Source: Nocardioides furvisabuli | GTDB lineage: Bacteria > Actinomycetota > Actinomycetes > Propionibacteriales > Nocardioidaceae | DNA: 64,000 bases | Direction: 5' to 3' | Assembly: GCF_021083185.1 (NCBI RefSeq) | Contig: NZ_JAIGQB010000005.1 | Span: 328,166-392,165 of the forward strand | In this document: piece after piece, positions 1-8,509 of the stretch | Layout: every line of letters begins with the position of its first letter | Position numbering within the stretch: position 1 is the stretch's first letter | The notes under the pieces: model-generated | Told to the model about the DNA's origin: nothing | Seen by the model: only the letters and a program-made list of their open reading frames with translations | Databases searched by the model: none | Made by a program: the position numbers and the translations under genes

Positions 1-1
1 C

Positions 2-97
2 GGCGGTGACTGGAAGGTGCAGGTCTCGCTGCGCACCACGGAGTTCGACAACCCCGTGCGGAGCGTGGTGCTCGAGGTGCCCGCCGGCCGAGCCTGA
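2..97 (+). CDS. C-terminal end of a truncated gene (secreted/membrane, CopC/YtkA-like tail?)
   Basis: The window opens inside a reading frame that ends in TGA at 95-97. The visible 31 residues (GGDWKVQVSLRTTEFDN, then a short tail ending VPAGRA) look like the last beta-strands of the Ig-like domain that ends copper-resistance CopC/CopD or YtkA-like proteins, which typically finish with a 'W-x-(ILV)-x-(ILV)-x-(ILV)-R-T-(ST)-E-(FY)-D' pattern. The family call rests on this tail alone. Only the 3' end is present, so start and domain content are unknown. Confidence 0.45.
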   Translation, partial: GGDWKVQVSLRTTEFDNPVRSVVLEVPAGRA

Positions 98-151
98 CGG
101 CGGCAATTCCGGTCGGGTCCGACGGGTGCGGGGTGTCGCAGACTGGACCGC

Positions 152-1057
152 ATGAACGCGCCCGGTCGTGACCGCCTCCGCGAGCTCCTCGACGCCGTCC
201 TCGACGGGGAGGACGCCACGCTCGCCGACATGGCGTCGCGCGCACATTCCTCGCCCCACCACTTCAACCGCCTGCTGCGACGCGATGCGGGGGAGCCCCC
301 GGTCGCGATGCGGCGCCGGGTGGTGCTCGAGCGCGCGGCCTGGCGCCTCTCCGGCGGCACGAGCGTCACCGAGGCCGCCTTCGAGGCGGGCTACGAGTCG
401 GTGGAGGGCTTCGCCCGCGCCTACTCGCGCGCCTTCGGGCACCCGCCGAGCACGCCGGCGGCCGGCCACTGGCTTCCGTCGCCGAACGGCATCCACTTCC
501 ACCCGCCCACGTCCTTGTGGGTCCAGTCCACGGAGCACGCGATGAACCCGGTCACCGAGCACCTCGTCCGCCACGACCTCGACGACACCCGCCACCTGGT
601 CGACCTCGCGCAGGGGGTCGCGCCCGACGACTACGCCGCGACCCGGCTCCCGGGCCTGCAGGTGCTCGGCTTCGACGGCAGCGACGAGACGCTGGCCGAG
701 CTGCTCGAGCACCTGGTCGCCACCAAGGAGATCTGGCTGGCCGCGATCGAGGGAGCTGACCTCCCGCAGGGCGGCGACACCAGCCCGGCCGGCCTGCTCG
801 CGCGCCACGACGCCGTGGCATCGCGCTGGCTGGCGACGGTCCGCGACCTCGACAGCAGGGGAGCGTGGGACGACCGGCTCGTCGACGCCCTCTGCGACCC
901 TCCGGAGAGCTTCGTGATGGCCAGCGTCTTCGCCCACGTGGTGACGTACGCCGCCGCGCGACGCCAGCTGGCCCGCCACCTGCTGCGCGGCCTCGGCGTC
1001 GCGGTCGACGACGGAGACCCGATCACCTGGTTGCGCCGCCAGCGCGGCGAGGAGTGA
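152..1057 (+). CDS. AraC-family regulator with DinB-like C-terminal domain
   Basis: A 301-residue protein. Residues about 10-100 form an AraC/XylS double helix-turn-helix: the second helix pair carries the conserved A-F-x-x-G-Y-x-S-x-x-x-F-x-R-x-F pattern, followed by the P-S of the family. Residues about 130-285 resemble the DinB/YfiT four-helix metal-binding fold (HLVRHDLDDTRHLVDLA, then VATKEIWLAAIEG). AraC DNA-binding domains are usually C-terminal, so an N-terminal HTH with a DinB tail is a less common order, seen in actinobacterial regulators. Target and ligand are unknown. It converges with the DUF2200 gene, leaving 6 bp. Confidence 0.8.
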   Translation: MNAPGRDRLRELLDAVLDGEDATLADMASRAHSSPHHFNRLLRRDAGEPPVAMRRRVVLERAAWRLSGGTSVTEAAFEAGYESVEGFARAYSRAFGHPPSTPAAGHWLPSPNGIHFHPPTSLWVQSTEHAMNPVTEHLVRHDLDDTRHLVDLAQGVAPDDYAATRLPGLQVLGFDGSDETLAELLEHLVATKEIWLAAIEGADLPQGGDTSPAGLLARHDAVASRWLATVRDLDSRGAWDDRLVDALCDPPESFVMASVFAHVVTYAAARRQLARHLLRGLGVAVDDGDPITWLRRQRGEE

Positions 1058-1063
1058 GCGTCT

Positions 1064-1405
1064 TCAGCCGCGCAGCACTTTCTCCATCGGGCGGCCCTTG
1101 GCCAGCTCGTCGACGAGCTTGTCGAGGTAGCGGATCTGCCGCATCAGCGGGTCCTCGACCTCCTGCACCTTGACCCCGCACACGGACCCGGTGATCTGGT
1201 CCACGTGGGGGTTGAGGTGCGCCTGGTCGAAGAAGTCCGCGAAGGTGGTGCCCTGCGCGAGGTGGTCCGCCAGGGTCGCGGCGTCGAAGCCGGTCAGCCA
1301 CTCGATCACCTCGTCGACCTCCGCCCGGGTGCGTCCCTTGCGCTCGGCCTTCGCCACGTAGTGGGGGTAGACCGAGGCGACGCTCGTGGCGAAGATGCGG
1401 TGCAT
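1064..1405 (-). CDS. DUF2200 family protein
   Basis: A 113-residue protein beginning [17 protein letters not shown], the diagnostic start of DUF2200 (COG4898). Further signatures are the central WLTGFD segment and the near-terminal [17 protein letters not shown] with the closing PMEKVLR. Family length is about 110-120, so it is complete. The biochemical role of the family is not known. It is a single-gene unit, convergent with the AraC/DinB gene and followed upstream by another minus-strand gene 32 bp away. Confidence 0.85.
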   Translation of the reverse strand: MHRIFATSVASVYPHYVAKAERKGRTRAEVDEVIEWLTGFDAATLADHLAQGTTFADFFDQAHLNPHVDQITGSVCGVKVQEVEDPLMRQIRYLDKLVDELAKGRPMEKVLRG

Positions 1406-1437
1406 GTGCCGAGGATAGGGCGCTGCCTGACGCCGGG

Positions 1438-1902
1438 TCAGCCCTTGTCGGGGTCCGCGGCCCGGCGCAGCACGTCGGACTCACTCTTCACGGCCTTCAC
1501 CGTGGCGGGATCCATCAGCGGCTCGGTGCCCGGCTGGTGGAGGTCGGTCTCGGTGGTGTCGGGGTTGATGCCGTCCCCGGCCGCCGGGATGCCCGACGGA
1601 GTGCGCAGGACGTCCTCCGCCTCCGCCTCGGTCAGCCCGAGCGCGGGCGCCATCACGGCTGCCTTCTTCGACGGGGCCTTCCGGGGCGCCGGTGCCTTCC
1701 GCGCCGGGGGCGGCACGTCCGTGCTGGCCGCCCACCGCGACTGTTGCGGAGGCGGTCCGGTGACGCGGCCGACGGCCCAGCCGAGGACGCGTGCGGTCGT
1801 GCGTACGCCTGACGTGGCGATGCCGGCCGCCGTGCCCGCCGCGGCCGCGGCGACGTGGGCGGGGAGCGTGATGACTCCGGAGACCAGGCTGGTGGGCTTC
1901 AC
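1438..1902 (-). CDS. Hypothetical protein, Ala/Pro-rich
   Basis: A 154-residue protein I do not recognise. A GTG start is preceded by GAGGA at ideal spacing. The N-terminus has a hydrophobic, Ala-rich stretch (about residues 5-40) that could be one or two weak membrane helices, followed by an Ala/Pro/Lys-rich linker with repeated APxKAP units (about 65-85) and an acidic, probably unstructured tail. It shares a 125-bp upstream spacer with the divergent desaturase gene. It may be membrane-associated; no function can be assigned. Confidence 0.6.
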   Translation of the reverse strand: MKPTSLVSGVITLPAHVAAAAAGTAAGIATSGVRTTARVLGWAVGRVTGPPPQQSRWAASTDVPPPARKAPAPRKAPSKKAAVMAPALGLTEAEAEDVLRTPSGIPAAGDGINPDTTETDLHQPGTEPLMDPATVKAVKSESDVLRRAADPDKG

Positions 1903-2027
1903 GATGATCCTCTCGTCGACGAACAGTCAGTACACACTCACGTACCCCGTTGCGCGACTCGCACCCCACCTGCTCGGAAGCAGTCCAGGAGATGCATGGC
2001 ATCCGCACGTGCAGGGCACTGGGAGCG

Positions 2028-3185
2028 ATGGCCTTCCTGCAGCACTCCCCGCTCCGACGCTCGTCCGCCGACCTCACGGACGCCGAGGTCGAGGAGATCG
2101 GCCGCACCCTGGACGCCCTGCGCGAGGAGGTGCTGGCCGACCGTGGCGCCCGCGACGCGGCGTACGTCCGGCGGGTGATCGCGGTCCAGCGGTGCCTCGA
2201 GGTCGGCGGGCGCGTGGTCCTGCTCGGCAGCCGCAGCCGCGTCGCCTGGTGGCTCGGCACCACCTCGCTGGCGCTCTCCAAGGTGCTGGACAACATGGAG
2301 ATCGGGCACAACGTGCTGCACGGACAGTGGGACTGGATGCGCGACCCGCGGATCCACTCCTCGACGTGGGAGTGGGACCACGCCTCGGCCCCTGCGCAGT
2401 GGCAGCGAGCGCACAACGACCGCCACCACGCCAACACAAACGTGCTCGGCATGGACAACGACCTCGGCTACGGCATCCTGCGCGTGGACGAGGCGCAGGA
2501 GTGGGAGCCGCGGCACCTCGCGCAGCCGCTGTGGAACCTGGTGAACGCCTGCATCTTCGAGTACGGCATCGCGATGTACGACCTGGACCTGGGCGAGTCA
2601 CTGCGCTCCGGCACGGGCTTCACACCGGAGCAGAAGGAGGAGATGCGCACGACCGGGCGTCGGGCCGGGCGCAGCGCGTTCCGCGACTACGTCCTGCACC
2701 CGCTGCTGTCGGCGCCGGCGGGCTCGGCCCGCACCACCCTGACCGCCAACCTGGTGGCCAACCTGGCGCGCAACGTCTGGAGCCACTCGGTGATCATGTG
2801 CGGGCACTTCCCCGAGGGCGTGGAGACCTTCGAGGTCGAAGAGGTCGACGCGCACGAGACGCGCGGACGGTGGTACCTCCGCCAGATGCTGGGCTCCGCC
2901 GACATCTCCGGCCCGCCGCTGCTCCACGTGCTGTGCGGCAACCTCTCGCACCAGATCGAGCACCACCTCTTCCCGGACCTGCCGAGCAACCGCTATGGCG
3001 AGCTGGCCGGCCCTGTCCGTGAGCTCTTCGAGCGTCACGGCCTGACCTACAACACCGCTCCGCTGTGGCGGCAGGTCGCCAGCGCCTGGCACAAGGTCCT
3101 GCGGCTGTCCCTCCCGCCGCATGCGGCAACCCCCAGGGGGTACCGGAGGACGCGGCGTCGAGCAGTGGCGCCGGCACCTGCATGA
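2028..3185 (+). CDS. Membrane fatty acid desaturase
   Basis: A 385-residue integral-membrane di-iron desaturase. The three histidine boxes are intact: H94-x3-H98 (HNVLH), H129-x3-HH (HNDRHH) and H308-x2-HH (HQIEHHLFP), the last of the QxxHH type found in front-end and acyl-lipid desaturases. Hydrophobic segments lie between boxes. It should insert a double bond into a membrane-bound acyl chain using a ferredoxin or a fused reductase elsewhere; no electron-transfer partner lies adjacent. ATG 2028 was chosen because GGGAG precedes it at good spacing; an in-frame ATG at 1992 abuts its Shine-Dalgarno and would add 12 residues. Confidence 0.88.
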   Translation: MAFLQHSPLRRSSADLTDAEVEEIGRTLDALREEVLADRGARDAAYVRRVIAVQRCLEVGGRVVLLGSRSRVAWWLGTTSLALSKVLDNMEIGHNVLHGQWDWMRDPRIHSSTWEWDHASAPAQWQRAHNDRHHANTNVLGMDNDLGYGILRVDEAQEWEPRHLAQPLWNLVNACIFEYGIAMYDLDLGESLRSGTGFTPEQKEEMRTTGRRAGRSAFRDYVLHPLLSAPAGSARTTLTANLVANLARNVWSHSVIMCGHFPEGVETFEVEEVDAHETRGRWYLRQMLGSADISGPPLLHVLCGNLSHQIEHHLFPDLPSNRYGELAGPVRELFERHGLTYNTAPLWRQVASAWHKVLRLSLPPHAATPRGYRRTRRRAVAPAPA

Positions 3186-3200
3186 CGGGAAGGCACCCCG

Positions 3201-3419
3201 ATGAGCAGCGACGAACTGACTCCCCTTGCGACGGCAGAGGACCACTGCCTCGTCCACCACTTCATCCGCCAGCACGGCCGGAGACCCACGGCTGAGGAGC
3301 TGACTGCCCTCGCGCCGCCGGTTGTGGTGCCGGCTGCCCGTCCACCGGGGGATGCGCAGGCGCACGGGCTCGTGCGAGCCGTGCGCCGCGACGTCGCGCG
3401 GCTTCTCTCGCGGCTCTGA
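3201..3419 (+). CDS. Small hypothetical protein
   Basis: A 72-residue frame 15 bp after the desaturase, preceded by GGAAGG. The sequence (MSSDELTPLATAEDHCLVHHF, then RRPTAEELTAL) suggests a short helical domain with a basic C-terminus (RAVRRDVARLLSRL). No family is recognised. Position and ribosome-binding site support translation with the desaturase; the evidence is otherwise only coding bias. Confidence 0.5.
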   Translation: MSSDELTPLATAEDHCLVHHFIRQHGRRPTAEELTALAPPVVVPAARPPGDAQAHGLVRAVRRDVARLLSRL

Positions 3420-3588
3420 CCGCGCCGTCGCGAGAACTCGCCGTGCCCGGGCTGCGAGACCGGCACGTGGTGATCAGGGGGCGCGGCGCCCCACGACCCG
3501 GGGGAAGCCGCCCCGCCGTGACCAGCGGTGCCACCATGCGGCCACGCCAGACCGGGTCACCGCCCCCGGTCGGTGTTCAATGGCCGCC

Positions 3589-4290
3589 ATGGCGCACGCG
3601 ATGCGGAAGGTCGGCCTTCTCGGCGGGATGAGCTGGGAGAGCTCGGCGCTCTACTACACGATCATCAACGAGGCCGTGCGCGAGCGCCTCGGGGGCTATC
3701 ACTCGGCGCGCGTCGTGATGTCGTCGGTGGACTTCGCGGAGGTCGAGGCGATGCAGGCGGCGGGGGAGTGGGTCGCTGCCGGGGAGCTGCTCGCCGGCGA
3801 GGCCGCGGCGCTCGAGGCGGCGGGGGCGGAGTGCCTCGTGCTCTGCACCAACACGATGCACAAGGTCGCCGACGCGATCGAGGCTGCGACCACGGTGCCG
3901 CTCGTGCACATCGTCGACGTGACGGCGGCCGCCGTGCGCGCGGCGGGGCTCTCCCGGGTGGCGCTGCTCGGCACCCGCTTCACCATGGAGCAGTCCTTCG
4001 TGCGCGACCGCCTGGCCGCGCACGGGGTCGAGGCGCTCGTGCCGTCGGGCGAGGACCTCGAGACGGTGCACCGAGTGATCTACGACGAGCTCGTCCACGG
4101 GGTGGTGCGCGAGCCCTCGCGCGCGGCCTACGTCGAGGTGGTCGGCCGACTGGCGGACGCCGGCGCCGAGGGCGTCGTGCTCGGCTGCACGGAGATCGAG
4201 CTGCTGGTCGGTGCGGACGACGTCGACGTACCCGTCTTCGCCACCACGCGGCTGCACGCGCTCGCCGCGGTCGACCTCGCGCTCGGCTGA
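3589..4290 (+). CDS. Aspartate/glutamate racemase family protein
   Basis: About 233 residues of the Asp/Glu racemase superfamily (YgeA-like). The N-terminal VGLLGGMSWESSALYYTIIN is characteristic. Both catalytic cysteines are present: the first in CLVLCTNTMHKVAD and the second in VVLGCTEIELL. The enzyme should interconvert L- and D-amino acids by the cofactor-independent two-cysteine mechanism; substrate cannot be read from sequence. In-frame ATGs occur at 3580, 3589 and 3601 with no clear Shine-Dalgarno, so the start is uncertain by a few residues. The 170 bp before it hold no recognisable gene. Confidence 0.88.
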   Translation: MAHAMRKVGLLGGMSWESSALYYTIINEAVRERLGGYHSARVVMSSVDFAEVEAMQAAGEWVAAGELLAGEAAALEAAGAECLVLCTNTMHKVADAIEAATTVPLVHIVDVTAAAVRAAGLSRVALLGTRFTMEQSFVRDRLAAHGVEALVPSGEDLETVHRVIYDELVHGVVREPSRAAYVEVVGRLADAGAEGVVLGCTEIELLVGADDVDVPVFATTRLHALAAVDLALG

Positions 4291-4297
4291 GGTCTGC

Positions 4298-5167
4298 TCA
4301 CCCGACCTGCGCGACGACCTCGTGCAGCCAGCTGTCGAGGCGCGCGAGCTGCTCGGGCCGCCCGAACATCGGCGGCCTCCCGGGAGGCGGCAGGAACCCG
4401 ACGGCATCCATCACGAGCCAGTAGGCTTCGCCGCGCCCGCCCGCTGCGTCGGCGTACGCCTCGAGGAAGGCCCGCGCCGGCAGGACGTCGTGGGCCACGG
4501 CGAGGTTCGAGGCGGCGTGCGCCGCGTCCAGCCAGGCGGGACCAGTCGAGGTCTCCACCCAGTCGACCACGCCGCTGATCGCGCCGTCCGACCACAGCAG
4601 GTTGCGGTGGCTGAAGTCGCGATGGAGGAACGTCGGCTCGTACGCCGGTGCGGGTCCGGCGAGCAGCCCGAACGCCCGACGCCACGACTCGGGGCGGCGC
4701 GACCATCCCGGCACCTCCCACTTCGCCGGCAACGCCCAGGACTGGAAGGTGCGGAACGGGTGCGGCGGGCGCTGCGCGTGGATCGTCACCAGCAGGTCGG
4801 CCATCGCGCGCGTCACGTGGTCGTCCGGTTCGCCCGTGGCCGAGCCGGGCAGGCGGGACATCAGGTGCGCGGCCACGCCCGCCACGGCGCCGTCCGCGTC
4901 GAGTGCCAGGCTGGTGGGTGCAGGCACCGGGGTGCCGGCCATCGCGAGCTGGGCGTCCCGCTCGCGTGCGGTGAGCTCGGCGCCGTGCGTGCGCCACGGC
5001 TCGTCGGTCATCAGCCGCAGCACGGACTCGCTGCCGTCCGCGTGCCGCAGCGCGAGCATCGACGAGGTCAGCCCGCCCTCGAGGGGCTCGGAGGTGAGGA
5101 CCGGGGACCCGACCTCGGACGAGGCCCAGGCCAGGGCGGCGGTGAGGTCGACGGGTCGCTGCGGCAT
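4298..5167 (-). CDS. Aminoglycoside phosphotransferase (APH/ChoK) family protein
   Basis: A 289-residue kinase-fold protein. The N-lobe has LEGGLTSSMLAL in place of a glycine loop, and the catalytic loop reads FLHRDFSHRNLLW, followed by the metal-binding GVVDWVETSTGP. These are the Brenner motif and DxD region of the APH superfamily (Pfam PF01636). Members phosphorylate very diverse small molecules; this copy has no resistance context and should not be called an antibiotic-resistance gene on this evidence. It lies 108 bp downstream of acdS on the same strand, with a small CGCCG/CGGCG dyad in the gap. Confidence 0.82.
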   Translation of the reverse strand: MPQRPVDLTAALAWASSEVGSPVLTSEPLEGGLTSSMLALRHADGSESVLRLMTDEPWRTHGAELTARERDAQLAMAGTPVPAPTSLALDADGAVAGVAAHLMSRLPGSATGEPDDHVTRAMADLLVTIHAQRPPHPFRTFQSWALPAKWEVPGWSRRPESWRRAFGLLAGPAPAYEPTFLHRDFSHRNLLWSDGAISGVVDWVETSTGPAWLDAAHAASNLAVAHDVLPARAFLEAYADAAGGRGEAYWLVMDAVGFLPPPGRPPMFGRPEQLARLDSWLHEVVAQVG

Positions 5168-5275
5168 GTCCCCGACGCTAGCGAGCGCCGCACGTACGGC
5201 GGACCTGGCCCTCGAATCGGACTTCGGAGGGCCACATCTGCCACACGTGCGGCGGCCTCAGCTCTGCGAGCGGCC

Positions 5276-6316
5276 TCAGCCCTGCGCCGGCCAGAGGGAG
5301 TGGTAGGCGTTGATCGCCGGCTGCCCGCCGAGGTGGGCGTAGAGCACGTGCGAGTCGGCCGGGATGTCGCGGGACTCGACGAGGTCGATGAGCCCGGCGA
5401 GCGACTTCCCCTCGTAGACGGGGTCGGTGATCATTGCCTCGAGCTGCGCGCCGAGCGCCATCGCCTCCATCGTCGAGTCGACCGGCAGGCCGTAGAGCTC
5501 GCCGGCCCAACCCTCGAGCACCGTGATCTCGTCGTCGCGCAGGTCGCGGCCGAGCTCGATGAGCTCCGCGGTGTGACGCGCGATCCGGGCGACCTGGTCG
5601 CGCGTCTTCTCCAACGTGGCGCTCGCGTCGATCCCGATCACCCGGCGGCGTACGCCGGTGAGGTCCTCGAGCGCGGCGAAGCCGGCGATCATTCCGGCGT
5701 GCGTCGAGCCGGTGACGGTGCAGACCACGATCGTGTCGAACGTCAGGCCCAGCGCCTTCTCCTGCTCGGCCACCTCGAAGGCCCAGCTGGCGAACCCGAG
5801 GCCGCCGAGGCGGTGCTCGCTCGCGCCCGCCGGGATGGCGTACGGCGTGCCACCCGACTCCTCGACCTCCCGGATCGCGTCCTTCCACGAGTCGCGGATG
5901 CCGATGTCGAAGCCGGCCGGGTCGAGTCGCGAGTCGGCGCCCATCATCCGGCTGAGCAGGATGTTGCCGACCTGCGTGTTGGTGGGGTCGTCCCACGGCA
6001 CCCACTTCTCCTGCACCAGGCGGCACTTGAGGCCGAGATGTGCGGCCACCGCTGCGACCTGACGGGTGTGGTTGGACTGGAAGCCGCCGATCGAGACGAG
6101 CGTGTCGGCGCCGCTCGCGAGCACGTCGGGGACGATGTACTCCAGCTTGCGGATCTTGTTGCCGCCGAAGGCCAGGCCGCTGTTGACGTCCTCGCGCTTG
6201 GCCCACACCTGCGCGCCCCCGCCGCGGGCCGCGAGGTGGTCGCTGAGCCGCCTCAGGTGGTGGACCGGCGAGGGGCCGAAGGTGAGCGGGTGGCGGGGGA
6301 ACTGCTCGAGGATCAC
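5276..6316 (-). CDS. acdS: 1-aminocyclopropane-1-carboxylate (ACC) deaminase
   Basis: A 346-residue PLP enzyme of the tryptophan-synthase-beta fold. It should open ACC, the plant ethylene precursor, to 2-oxobutanoate and ammonia. The PLP lysine is K54 in [12 protein letters not shown]. The two residues used to separate true ACC deaminases from D-cysteine desulfhydrases, Glu295 and Leu322 of the Pseudomonas UW4 enzyme, are both present here as E302 (VYEGKS) and L329 (YAHLGG) with a constant offset of seven. The GTG start follows AGGAG and overlaps the TGA of the GntR gene by 4 bp, so the two are translationally coupled. Confidence 0.93.
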   Translation of the reverse strand: MILEQFPRHPLTFGPSPVHHLRRLSDHLAARGGGAQVWAKREDVNSGLAFGGNKIRKLEYIVPDVLASGADTLVSIGGFQSNHTRQVAAVAAHLGLKCRLVQEKWVPWDDPTNTQVGNILLSRMMGADSRLDPAGFDIGIRDSWKDAIREVEESGGTPYAIPAGASEHRLGGLGFASWAFEVAEQEKALGLTFDTIVVCTVTGSTHAGMIAGFAALEDLTGVRRRVIGIDASATLEKTRDQVARIARHTAELIELGRDLRDDEITVLEGWAGELYGLPVDSTMEAMALGAQLEAMITDPVYEGKSLAGLIDLVESRDIPADSHVLYAHLGGQPAINAYHSLWPAQG

Positions 6317-7011
6317 GGGATCTCCTGGGAGTCGGTGTCGGCACCGGCGTCGGTGTCGGTGTCGGGAATCAGGTCGGCGAGGTTCTGCCAGGTGCGGAAG
6401 GCCACGTCCGCCGCGGCCTCGGCGTCGCCGCTCGCGCACGCGTCGACCAGCCGGTCGTGCAGCCCGACCGACTCGGTGCCGGCGTGGGAGGCGAAGCGGC
6501 GGCGCTCGAGGCGGCGTACGACCGGGCTGAACTGGTCGAGCACGGTGGCGAGCGCGCGGTTGCCGGCGACGTCGACGGCCACCCGGTGGAAGTCGTCGTC
6601 CGCGGCGAGCGCGGCCGTGGTGTCCCTGTCGGCGATGGCGGCGGCGAAGCGACGGTTGGCCGCTCGCATCCGGTCGAGGTCGTCGGCGGTGAGCCGGTCG
6701 ACCGACTCGGCGACGGCGAGGCGGTGCATGGCGACCACGACGGCGTGCGCCTCCCTGACCTCGGCGAGGTCGATCTCGGCGACGACGGTCGAGCGACCGG
6801 GGGCGGCGCGGACCAGGCCGCTCTCGCCCAGGCGTAGCAGCGCCTCGCGCACGGGCGTACGGCTCACGCCGAGGCGCGCGGCCAGGTCGGTGTCGCGGAC
6901 CACCTCACCCGGCGCGAGGGAGCCGTCGACGATCAGGTCGCGCAGCCGGTCGTGGACGGTGTCGCGCAGCAGGGCACTGCGGATCGGGGGACTGTCGACC
7001 GGGATGGGCAT
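6313..7011 (-). CDS. GntR-family (FadR/FCD-type) regulator, likely of acdS
   Basis: A 232-residue regulator. Residues about 10-75 are a GntR winged helix ([14 protein letters not shown], then [19 protein letters not shown]). The rest is an all-helical FCD ligand-binding domain with the metal-site pattern [14 protein letters not shown] and a late GLHDRLVDA. It overlaps acdS by 4 bp, so it probably controls that gene in response to ACC or a related amino acid. ATG 7011 is preferred over an in-frame GTG at 7059, which lies inside a long inverted repeat; the ATG sits at the edge of a perfect 14-bp palindrome, implying autoregulation and perhaps a very short leader. Confidence 0.87.
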   Translation of the reverse strand: MPIPVDSPPIRSALLRDTVHDRLRDLIVDGSLAPGEVVRDTDLAARLGVSRTPVREALLRLGESGLVRAAPGRSTVVAEIDLAEVREAHAVVVAMHRLAVAESVDRLTADDLDRMRAANRRFAAAIADRDTTAALAADDDFHRVAVDVAGNRALATVLDQFSPVVRRLERRRFASHAGTESVGLHDRLVDACASGDAEAAADVAFRTWQNLADLIPDTDTDAGADTDSQEIP

Positions 7012-7024
7012 GCAATATATTGCA
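7011..7024. promoter_or_regulatory. Perfect 14-bp palindrome, candidate GntR operator
   Basis: TGCAATATATTGCA is a perfect palindrome whose last base on the minus strand is the first base of the gntR start codon. It is an AT-rich island in GC-rich DNA, as expected for an FCD-type GntR operator. It would block gntR-acdS transcription or initiation when bound. Binding is inferred. Confidence 0.6.
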
Positions 7025-7050
7025 CATCGCACGACGGTTCCGGTCAAGGG

Positions 7051-7111
7051 GTAGTCCACCGGGACCTGGTCGTCAGGCAGCGTCCTGAACGACCGTTTCC
7101 CGGTGGACTAC
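7051..7111. repeat. Long imperfect stem-loop in the gntR / monooxygenase spacer
   Basis: The arms GTAGTCCACCGGGA (7051-7064) and its exact complement (7098-7111) are separated by 33 nt. Inside, GGTCGT (7068-7073) pairs with ACGACC (7089-7094) and CAGG (7074-7077) with CCTG (7084-7087), leaving a six-base loop CAGCGT. The result is a nearly continuous 24-bp hairpin 48 nt before the monooxygenase start. No U-tract follows, so it is not an ordinary terminator. Confidence 0.75.
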
Positions 7112-7159
7112 CACGCCCGGCGGCGGGAACAATCCGGGTGGTTGAGCGTTGAACCAGTC

Positions 7160-8182
7160 ATGAAGAAGATCGGGTTCCTGAACTTCGGCCACTGGACCGA
7201 CTCCCCGCAGTCCGCGGTGCGGAGCGCCTCCGACACGCTCCTGCAGTCGATCGACCTCGCGGTGGCCGCCGAGGAGCTGGGTGCGGACGGCGCCTACTTC
7301 CGCGTGCACCACTTCGCGCGGCAGCTCGCCTCGCCGTTCCCGCTGCTCGCCGCAGTCGGCGCCCGCACCAGCCGCATCGAGATCGGCACGGGCGTGATCG
7401 ACATGCGCTACGAGAACCCGCTCTACATGGCCGAGGACGCCGGCTCCGCCGACCTCATCTCCGGTGGCCGCCTCCAGCTCGGCATCAGCCGTGGATCACC
7501 GGAGCAGGTCATCGAGGGCTGGCGCTACTTCGGCTACGCCCCTGCTGAGGGCGAGGACCAGGCCGACATGGCCCGCCGCCACACCGAGGTGCTCCTCCAG
7601 GTGCTGGAGGGGGAGGGGTTCGCCCAGCCCAACCCGCGCCCGATGTTCCCCAACCCGCCCGGGCTCCTGCGCATCGAGCCGCACTCACCGGGGTTGCGCG
7701 AGCGCATCTGGTGGGGCGCCGCATCGGACGCCACCGCGCGCTGGGCGGCGGAGAAGGGCATGCACCTGATGAGCTCGACGCTCAAGGCGGACGAGACCGG
7801 CGAGCCCTTCCACGTGCAGCAGCGCAAGCAGATCGAGGTCTACCGCGAGGCGTGGAAGGCGGCTGGCCACGACGGCGAGCCGCGCGTGTCGGTGAGCCGG
7901 TCGATCATGCCGATCACCACCGACCTCGACCGGATGTACTTCGGCCGCGAGGGCGCCAGCACCGACCAGTTCGGCCAGATCGAGGCCAACCTCCGCGCGG
8001 TCTTCGGCAAGACGTACGCCGCCGAGCCGGAGATCCTGGTCAAGGAGCTGGCCGACGACGAGGCGATCGCGGCCGCCGACACCCTGCTGCTGACGGTGCC
8101 GAACCAGCTCGGCGTCGACTACAACGCCCACGTGCTCGAGACGGTGCTGACCCAGGTCGCGCCGCACCTCGGTTGGCGCTGA
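7160..8182 (+). CDS. LLM-class (luciferase-like) flavin-dependent oxidoreductase
   Basis: A 340-residue bacterial-luciferase-fold protein beginning MKKIGFLNFGHW. It has the expected AEELGADGAYFRVHHFARQL segment, the RIEIGTGVIDMRYENPLYMAED strand-helix typical of the family (first half), and LQLGISRGSPEQ. Such enzymes use reduced FMN or F420 with or without oxygen; cofactor and substrate cannot be fixed here. It is transcribed away from gntR-acdS, with the 61-nt stem-loop in its probable leader. ATG 7160 fits family length; its Shine-Dalgarno is weak. Confidence 0.85.
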   Translation: MKKIGFLNFGHWTDSPQSAVRSASDTLLQSIDLAVAAEELGADGAYFRVHHFARQLASPFPLLAAVGARTSRIEIGTGVIDMRYENPLYMAEDAGSADLISGGRLQLGISRGSPEQVIEGWRYFGYAPAEGEDQADMARRHTEVLLQVLEGEGFAQPNPRPMFPNPPGLLRIEPHSPGLRERIWWGAASDATARWAAEKGMHLMSSTLKADETGEPFHVQQRKQIEVYREAWKAAGHDGEPRVSVSRSIMPITTDLDRMYFGREGASTDQFGQIEANLRAVFGKTYAAEPEILVKELADDEAIAAADTLLLTVPNQLGVDYNAHVLETVLTQVAPHLGWR

Positions 8183-8273
8183 CGTACCGCGATCCGGTTG
8201 TCCGCCCACCCGAGCAGGTGAGCCGCCCTTGGTCGGGGTGCTTGTCTGGGGAGACCGACACGAGGAGATGCAG

Positions 8274-8489
8274 ATGACGCACCACGGCGGACACGACGAG
8301 AAGCACGACGACGAGCAGGACGGCCAGGTCTCCGAGCTGGCCGCCGCAGGCGGCGAGCCCGAGCCGATCAGCTCCGGTGACTCGGTGGCCGGCCAGCCCG
8401 ACGACGAGTCCGGCGACGTGCAGGAGGGGGCCCAGGGGCCCAACGCGATTCCGGACGACCCGACGGGGGAGCACCCCCACAAGCCCTGA
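8274..8489 (+). CDS. Small acidic, His/Asp-rich hypothetical protein
   Basis: A 71-residue protein with a His/Asp/Glu-rich N-terminus (MTHHGGHDEKHDDEQDG) and no hydrophobic segment; it is probably disordered. ATG 8274 is chosen because GAGGAG lies exactly 6 nt upstream, an ideal ribosome-binding site; ATG 8268 would overlap it. No function is recognised. The histidines could bind metal, but this is speculation. It is followed 20 bp later by an SDR gene. Confidence 0.6.
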   Translation: MTHHGGHDEKHDDEQDGQVSELAAAGGEPEPISSGDSVAGQPDDESGDVQEGAQGPNAIPDDPTGEHPHKP

Positions 8490-8509
8490 GCATGCGGTAG
8501 GAACGTGCC

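Noticed and set aside
3420..3588. Minus-strand frame and GC hairpin before the racemase
   Set aside because: No homologous pattern or ribosome-binding site; the GGGGCGC/GCGCCCC dyad is short and lacks a U-tract.
4298..5167. Antibiotic resistance by aminoglycoside phosphotransferase
   Set aside because: Only the superfamily fold is shown; motifs are general and the neighbourhood gives no resistance context.
4211..7054. 947-codon open frame on the plus strand
   Set aside because: It is antisense to three well-supported minus-strand genes (kinase-like, acdS, gntR). High GC removes stops from the opposite frame; its product is low-complexity Arg/Gly/Val.
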